Source: Alectoria sarmentosa
Lineage: Eukaryota > Ascomycota > Lecanoromycetes > Lecanorales > Parmeliaceae
Assembly: GCA_009733775.1 (NCBI GenBank)
Contig: WOGZ01000107.1
Location: 38,154 to 102,153, forward strand
Direction: 5' to 3'
Length of the DNA stretch: 64,000 nucleotides
The notes under the pieces were generated by a model. That model was not told where the DNA came from. It made no database searches and saw only the letters and a list, made by a program, of their open reading frames with translations. Positions 58,250-64,000 of the stretch are shown in pieces. Position 1 is the first letter of the stretch; each line of letters begins with the position of its first letter. Position numbers and translations under genes: made by a program.

Positions 58250-60696
58250 ATGGATACTACATACTACTCGTACTTCCCCCGTCTTACTGCGTCACACTCC
58301 CACTCTCTCTCTCCCACTTCTACACAAGATCAAGTCGACGACAGCTTTCGTATTAATACCCCTTCGCAAGACCAACACAACACACACACAATCTTTAGCA
58401 GCATCATTTTACAAAACTCGCTGTCTACTATCCTTTGACCCGAGTCCTCATAGGTACTTACTTATTCACCGCCTATATTTCCCAACAGTCACAACCTCGT
58501 CGTAAAGCTGGATTCCCGAGACACCCCACCTCCTCTGCACTTCTCCCCGGCTGCGAGTGATCGCGAGCGCTCATCGACTGCAGACACTACCCCCATAGGC
58601 ACTCCAAGGGGCTTTGGCGCAGCTTTACCGCGCAAAGCAGACAAGGAGAAGGAGAACTGGCTCGCTTGGCACCACAAGCACAGCGGCTTTGGCGGAACTT
58701 CCTACGCGGACTCGACCCTTCTCGAATCCGATTTCGAGGATACCACCTTTCCACTCTTCAATGAGCCGGCACCTTTCTTAAACATGGGGAGTCGTACTAC
58801 ACCCATCGACATCGACACATCTTCTCGCGCTGCTTCCCCTCGGAGTACCCAGACCTCGAATCTCACCTCTGCTCTTCAATCCACCTCTGGCAACGAGGCG
58901 CGACCAACGACAGCAATGGATATGAGTGGAACGCCATTCAGAGGACTTGGAGGATTGGGAGGACTTACACCAGGGTCTCAGCACAGCGGGGCGCAGCCTA
59001 TTTCAATGAATGCCTCCAACCGAGAGAAGCCACGGCGGGAGAGTCTGGCTGGTAGCATGGTCACTGGCATGAGCTGGGGTGGCAACTCGGTCGGAAGTTG
59101 GATTCGGGATGAGTATGTCTCCACGGCCTGTTCTTCTTGCTACCAGTAGAGTTGACCTTCTCCAGTATCATCATGCAAGGGACTTCCCCTTTCGCTTACC
59201 AATCTCCATCGTTTCACTCTTCGTCCTACCTTCCAAAGTTGGAGGCCAACTTTATGCGAGACTTCTCCTGCTGTGGAAAGACCCTTCCTTCGCTCCACGA
59301 ATTACTACAACATTATGAGGAGAATCATACGGATCAAGTACAGCCATCGATGCAAAAGCAGATCCAAACCGGATCAGGTGTTCGAGCAGATCCCAAGGCC
59401 GCGATCGCGGCTACGACGGTGGACGCTGTACGAAGCCAAGGTCGAGCTCAGCAGCAACAGCAACAGCATCAGCAACAACAGCAGGTCGAGTCATCACAGA
59501 ATCGACAAGGAACGCCTCAATGCTCGTCTACTCCAATCACCCCAAGACAGACCCAACCATCGGCGCAAGTAACCCGAGGCTTTGCGCCTATGCAGCCTAA
59601 GATTGAACAAGATGACGACGCCATGGGCGACATGGAAATGGATGATGAGTTTCCAATCCTACAACAGGCACAGTATCCAGTGCAAAACCAAGCCAGGATA
59701 ACGCAGCGGTCTCGGTTTGGTCAACCTGCTTCAAGTCGATTACCAAACCTGGATATAAATACCATGAACATGGGTAACCCATTGCAACAGCATCAGGGTC
59801 TACGAAGTTCTCAACCTACAACTCCAGTATCGGCCGGCAGGAATGGAACTATATACTACAATAATCCTACAGTATCGTCAGTGAACACTCCTACTCTGAC
59901 TACATATCCCAGCGCGCATCCTCTACAACAGCAGTATTACACGCCTGATTCGTCAGCTCCTGGCACACCTGGTGACTTGGATGGAGATTTCCTTGGTAAT
60001 ATGGGAAACATGAACATGGGCAACATGCAGTACGTGCAGAGTCAGAATCAAGGGTATGGTGGCTACGACTTTGGCAACGATAACAGTATGGGCGACTATT
60101 GCATCGACGAGCCTGCAAAACGACTGTTCGCCCTCAACGGTGGCTTCAACCAACCTCAACAGCCTGCTCAACCTGCTTCGGCTACTCAGCTTGGCGACGG
60201 GCAATATAGTGAGAACAGTGAACTCGCAAAGACGATAAGAGAGCAACAAAGGTTGGCTGGGGTGCCCGATCCCTCAGCTGATGGTGGCGTGCCTAAGCCT
60301 TTCCAATGCCCCGTTATTGGATGTGAGAAGGCATATAAGAACCAAAACGGCTTGAAGTATCACAAGAGCGTAAGGATTCCACGCTCTCTTTCTAGGTTGA
60401 CCTCTACTGATTGCAACTAGCATGGCCACAATACCCAACAACTCAAAGACAACGACAATGGCACCTTTTCCATTGTGGATCCCGAAACTCTGGATCCCTA
60501 TCCTGGTACTGTAGGCATGGAAAAGCACAAGCCATACCGCTGCGATACCTGCGGGAAACGCTACAAGAACCTCAACGGCCTCAAATATCACAAGAACCAC
60601 TCTCCAAATTGTGATTCGGAAATTCAGAATCCGTACTCGCATCCCACCAATAGGACGGACATGTCGGAGATGTCGACCAACAAGATGGTCATGTAA
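58250..60696 (+). CDS. SFP1-like C2H2 zinc-finger transcription factor
   Basis: Exons 58250..58422 (tentative), 58489..59112, 59166..60369 and 60421..60696 encode 758 aa. The two split-type C2H2 fingers near the C-terminus match Sfp1. Finger 1 is FQCPVIGCEKAYKNQNGLKY followed by HKSHGH, which spans the last intron. Finger 2 is YRCDTCGKRYKNLNGLKYHK followed by NH. Between them lies a spacer containing GTFSIVDPETLDPYPGTVGM. An additional upstream Cys/His segment DFSCCGKTLPSLHELLQHYE may be a third finger. The rest is Gln-, Pro- and Ser-rich. In yeast Sfp1 shuttles with nutrient/TOR signalling and activates ribosomal-protein and ribosome-biogenesis genes. Exon 1 relies on a weak GTCTAC donor that fits phase only, so the N-terminus is uncertain. 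Confidence 0.88.
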
Positions 60697-61281
60697 GAAG
60701 ACTGAGACCTGTGGGATATCGCATCAAGACCCGACTCGTGTACCATTACCCTTTTCCTTTCGTGCCAATTACTTTCGACTTGCAGGGTGTTGGGGGAGTC
60801 TTTCTTCTTCGCATTACACTGGCGCCGGGGTCGCATACATGTCCTAGATTCCCCCTCGCTGCGATGCGCTTGTTGTACACTAGTTACTTTTTCTTGGCCG
60901 CGAAAAAAAGACTGGGTACGCTTTTTGCGGAGTGTGGTGGCCGTCAACACGTTTATCCATCCGGCGCTGAGGTTGGATAGTCCGACTGCAGGCCTTTCGG
61001 CTATTCATTCAAAGGAGGAGAGGGCAGACAGGAGGCGTATTGCATAGGCTGCATTGGTAGATAGATTGGTCTACGCTTTACATAATTGAACAGTATCTCT
61101 CATCCGATGTTGTTTTGGCTTGTGAAGGGAAGAGATTGGTACCGTCGTCATTCCATCTGCTCTATGGTCACAATATTGACTTTGGAACCAAAGTCCGTAG
61201 ACAACATCGACCGAATTGGAGCCGCGAATGGTCGCTTTCTAGGGTAGCTTGCCTGACGGTTTCTTCTTTCATGACTTTAAG
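60697..61281. other. 3' intergenic between SFP1-like and NOC2 genes
   Basis: Convergent gene ends; no gene supported. Confidence 0.55.
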
Positions 61282-63615
61282 CTAGTCGGCATCCTCGATC
61301 TCATCCTCGTCCTCGTCTTCAGATTCTGCCTCGTCGTGTTCAACCCCATCAAGCATCTCTACATCCGCGTCCCTATCTCCTTTCTTCCCCTTGGCCCGCC
61401 TCGCTTCATCCTCCAGCCTACTTTCGCTCAAGACTCTCTCTTTTTCTTCCTTCTGCTTCCTCAGCCCGTCGACAAAGGCGCCCAAGGGCGTGTCCTCAAC
61501 AAGCACATCGCGAAGGAAGTTGTCCACGCCTTCCCGGTCGCTGGGCCCGAAGCTGACGGTGGCCCTTTTCCCTTCGATGTACTGTGCGTTGGCTGACAGC
61601 TTTTGCAACAGCAAGGAGATGGACGAGTTGAGTTTGGCGTTCTTGTTGCCTTTGCCTTCGCGCTCGGCTTTGCTGGTTGCGGATCTATTGCCCTTTGAAG
61701 GAGGCGAGGAGGCGGATTTCAGCCAGCGCTTCAGGGCGACTGTGGGCGGGATGATGAGTTCGGGAAAAGCGATGTGTTTTGCCCAGCAGCCGAAGAATTC
61801 GGCTAGGAGTTCCTGGACCTGCTGACCGAGTCCGTCTTGGAAGACGCGGGTTCGGAGGTAGGATTTTGGCGCTCGGAGGGCGATGGAGAAGTCGAGAGGT
61901 GCGAGGGTTGATGGCTTGGGCGGTTTTGAGAGTTCTGGAGAGGAGAGGACTTCGAGGAGTGCTGGGGCTAAGGGGATGTAGGTTGATGTTGTTCGAGACA
62001 GACGAAGGAGGGAGCGGGTTAAGTGGAAGCGAAGTGGAAAGTAGGTGGGCGTGGGGATTAGGCGGAGGGCACCCAGGGTGATTTGGACGAGAGGGTAGAT
62101 TAGGGGGTGAAGGGGGGAGTCGGAAGGAGATTTAAGGAGAGGGTTCGAGCAGTGCGTTGAGAGAACCCGGGACCAGAAGTCGAGACTGTGGGTGTATTGC
62201 CAGTTGTAGATTGTCTTGTAGGAGTCTTTCGTAGGGTGCGTGATGCTGGTTCGTAGGTGGACGGCGAGTTGGCGGATGCAGGTGAAGCCGGTTGTGTAGC
62301 CGGTGTTTGAGTCCAGTCCCCATAGTTCAGCGGCGGAGTTCTTCATCAGATTGATGCCGGGGAGGGTATGGATATTTGTGATCCGGCTGCCTCGGACAAA
62401 GCCTTGGTAGGTGGTTTTCAGGACGGCCTCGCGAAGAGAGACATCACTTATGACGGTGAGGCGTCTTATGAGCATGAAAGCGGTGATCCTGGAGGCTTCG
62501 TAGGTTGAGGTGTCGGACCAAATGTTTACGGTTGTTTTGATGATGGATTTGAGGACTTTTTTGAATGATAGGAGGTATGGTAGGAGGGGAATCAGACATA
62601 GTAGAGTCATCTTCGTGGTTGGAGCGTCTGATAGGTTCTCCAAAAGGTGATGTATCGATGCTGAATGTGATTTCAGTAGCGGTGTAAGGGTTCGATATTT
62701 CTTTGAATCAGTCGCAAGGCGTACTTTGCCTGAAATCGACTCCTTTGTTGGCAAGTGGTGGCTCAGAACGTTGGGGACATGTTCGAGTGCAGTCAAAAGT
62801 AGTTCATTGTAGACGTCTGGACTTGAGATGGAATACTTGTGCTCCTTGCCATCGTCCGAATTGACATGAGCAGCAGATCTGAATGCGAGCACAGTCTGAC
62901 GCATGGCTCGTAGGGAGTGCTGTTCCACCATCGCAGTCTTCCACTTGCGAACCATTGCTATTGTGACCTCCGACTCGTCGTCTTCTGCCTCTTGCTTCAC
63001 CTCCTTTTTGTCTTTGGACTTCTTCCTTTTCTTTTTTGGAACCTCTTCCTCACTCAATTGATCGACTTCTGCCAGATCTGCATCTTCATCAAAGTCCAGC
63101 AATTCAGCATCATTTTCCTTAAGATACTTGTAGAACTCCGGATCCTTCTCGGCCAACGCATCAAGGTCATCCTTGTGTGCTTCTAATCCATCCTCCAGGT
63201 CGGAGCCCATCTCATCGTCGTTGGCGACAGGGCTGCCCTTCTCTGAAACACTACCGTCTGGTTCGTCGCCATCTTCGTCACGCTTCCTCTTGCCTGTCTT
63301 CTGTGGTACCTCTTTTGTCTTGATAACCTTCTTCCCCTTTTTCTTCTGTTCCGGAAGGTCGAAGCCGCCTCGGAAGAACTCATCAACACTCATCTTGCTC
63401 AAGTCCGCAGCTGCCGATCCATTGGCCTTCGCAGATACTGCAGGATTGTCTTCGTCGGCAGGTACTCTAGCCTTGTCAGCTGCATTCCTGGCTTGCTTCT
63501 TGGTTTTGATCTGCTGGCGCTGCTTGATCTTGGCGACATCTTTTCGCTTGTCGATGGCATCTTTGAGGTGGTTCTTCTCGAACTTTTTGGTAGACTTCTT
63601 CGCCCGTCCAGGCAT
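61282..63615 (-). CDS. noc2: Nucleolar complex protein 2 (Noc2), ribosome biogenesis factor
   Basis: A single exon of 777 aa starting MPGRAKKSTKKFEKNHLKDA, which is strongly basic and nuclear/nucleolar. The acidic/basic N-terminal part includes MSVDEFFRGGFDLPEQKKKG and DPEFYKYLKENDAELLDFDE, both typical of Noc2. The HEAT-like helical Noc2 domain follows (VRKWKTAMVEQHSLRAMRQT; MTLLCLIPLLPYLLSFKKVL; LKTTYQGFVRGSRITNIHTL; FMKNSAAELWGLD-like; YTTGFTCIRQLAVHLR). An acidic C-terminal tail (AESEDEDEDEIEDAD) ends the protein. Noc2 pairs with Noc1 and Noc3 to move pre-60S particles through the nucleolus and nucleoplasm. Lack of introns agrees with many fungal orthologues. Its neighbour is an SFP1-like regulator of the same process. 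Confidence 0.95.
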   Translation of the reverse strand: MPGRAKKSTKKFEKNHLKDAIDKRKDVAKIKQRQQIKTKKQARNAADKARVPADEDNPAVSAKANGSAAADLSKMSVDEFFRGGFDLPEQKKKGKKVIKTKEVPQKTGKRKRDEDGDEPDGSVSEKGSPVANDDEMGSDLEDGLEAHKDDLDALAEKDPEFYKYLKENDAELLDFDEDADLAEVDQLSEEEVPKKKRKKSKDKKEVKQEAEDDESEVTIAMVRKWKTAMVEQHSLRAMRQTVLAFRSAAHVNSDDGKEHKYSISSPDVYNELLLTALEHVPNVLSHHLPTKESISGKVRLATDSKKYRTLTPLLKSHSASIHHLLENLSDAPTTKMTLLCLIPLLPYLLSFKKVLKSIIKTTVNIWSDTSTYEASRITAFMLIRRLTVISDVSLREAVLKTTYQGFVRGSRITNIHTLPGINLMKNSAAELWGLDSNTGYTTGFTCIRQLAVHLRTSITHPTKDSYKTIYNWQYTHSLDFWSRVLSTHCSNPLLKSPSDSPLHPLIYPLVQITLGALRLIPTPTYFPLRFHLTRSLLRLSRTTSTYIPLAPALLEVLSSPELSKPPKPSTLAPLDFSIALRAPKSYLRTRVFQDGLGQQVQELLAEFFGCWAKHIAFPELIIPPTVALKRWLKSASSPPSKGNRSATSKAEREGKGNKNAKLNSSISLLLQKLSANAQYIEGKRATVSFGPSDREGVDNFLRDVLVEDTPLGAFVDGLRKQKEEKERVLSESRLEDEARRAKGKKGDRDADVEMLDGVEHDEAESEDEDEDEIEDAD

Positions 63616-64000
63616 TTTGATGCTGCGGCCTTGTCACGGGCACACTATTTCTCGAGTAGGATAGCAATGATGTGTCGGATCATCTGAGAGATGCTGTCCA
63701 TTTACTCGCAGTCGAAAAATTGAAGTTATGTAGTGTGAAACAGGAAGGTGTGCCGAGTCGCTTCAATTTCCTGGTCGCGCTAATATATGTCCAGACTCCA
63801 GACCTGGCTGGGGTCGTGACTTGATCGGGGGAAAGTTTTTGCGAGACCGAAAGGGCTGAGATGTACCTTAGCGACCCAAGCGTAAGACTTAGTACCGTAG
63901 CTGTACCGTAGCACTACCGTAACAAATATATAACGGTCTCAAACAAAATAGCTGCCCATAGGCAGTTATAGAAAATAAACGTTATTATTTATAATCGTTT
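63616..64000. other. NOC2 upstream region ending in AT-rich sequence
   Basis: Composition shifts to strongly AT-rich in the last ~100 bp. Three spaced TACCGTA-type units lie at about 63892-63920, and a small inverted repeat (CTGCC...GGCAG) at about 63952-63966. It could mark the edge of a mutated repeat continuing beyond the window. Confidence 0.45.

Overview
The window comes from a filamentous ascomycete (Pezizomycotina); the class cannot be fixed from the sequence alone. Genes are dense and carry mostly short introns of about 50-70 nt, with GTATGT/GTAAGT-type donors and CTAAC/CTTAC-like branch points. The protein families are typical of filamentous fungi: Stb6-like, an AP-1-like bZIP with an RRRTQIRLAQRAYR basic region, the pentose-pathway enzymes xylose reductase and L-arabinitol 4-dehydrogenase, an SRA-YDG protein, and an SFP1-like zinc-finger factor. 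Exon models were built by hand by matching splice sites to reading phase and family homology. Coordinates of split genes are overall spans; exons are listed in the evidence.

Layout. 1-13 kb: a 999-aa disordered protein with a Cys-rich C-terminus (-), a bZIP factor (-), then a gene-poor stretch of nearly 5 kb. 13-19.6 kb: a GH18 protein (+), a Psr1/NIF-type phosphatase (+), and an intergenic region full of unrelated microsatellites. 19.6-24 kb: two small Cys-rich/RanBP2-like zinc-finger genes (+) on either side of a degenerate minisatellite, then D-xylose reductase (-). 24.5-32.4 kb: SDS22 (-), Sec61 beta (-), ribosomal protein eL20 (-), a Csn12/Thp1-type PCI protein (+) and a BTB protein (-). 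33-36 kb: a decayed tandem array with a 73-bp period that runs into the 3' end of an SRA-YDG gene (-), whose upstream region holds two ACGCGT boxes in a perfect hairpin. 38-48 kb: mitochondrial lysyl-tRNA synthetase (-) divergent from TIM10 (+), Stb6-like (-) divergent from the GID E3 ligase RMD5 (+), then L-arabinitol 4-dehydrogenase (+). 47.8-64 kb: an F-box-like protein (-), a 728-aa repeat-bearing protein (-), a BAP31 homologue (-), DUS3 (-), an SFP1-like regulator (+) and NOC2 (-), ending in AT-rich sequence.

Functional themes. Protein synthesis and ribosome biogenesis recur (eL20, SFP1-like, NOC2, DUS3, mitochondrial LysRS). So do ER membrane biology (Sec61 beta, BAP31), mitochondrial biogenesis (TIM10, LysRS) and pentose catabolism (xylose reductase, L-arabinitol dehydrogenase). 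This reads as ordinary core chromosome. No CRISPR array, intact transposon, secondary-metabolite cluster or obvious new multi-gene system was found. The most unusual items are the 73-bp array abutting the SRA gene, the zinc-finger pair around a minisatellite, the SRA-upstream hairpins, and the CW-L-C helical repeat protein.
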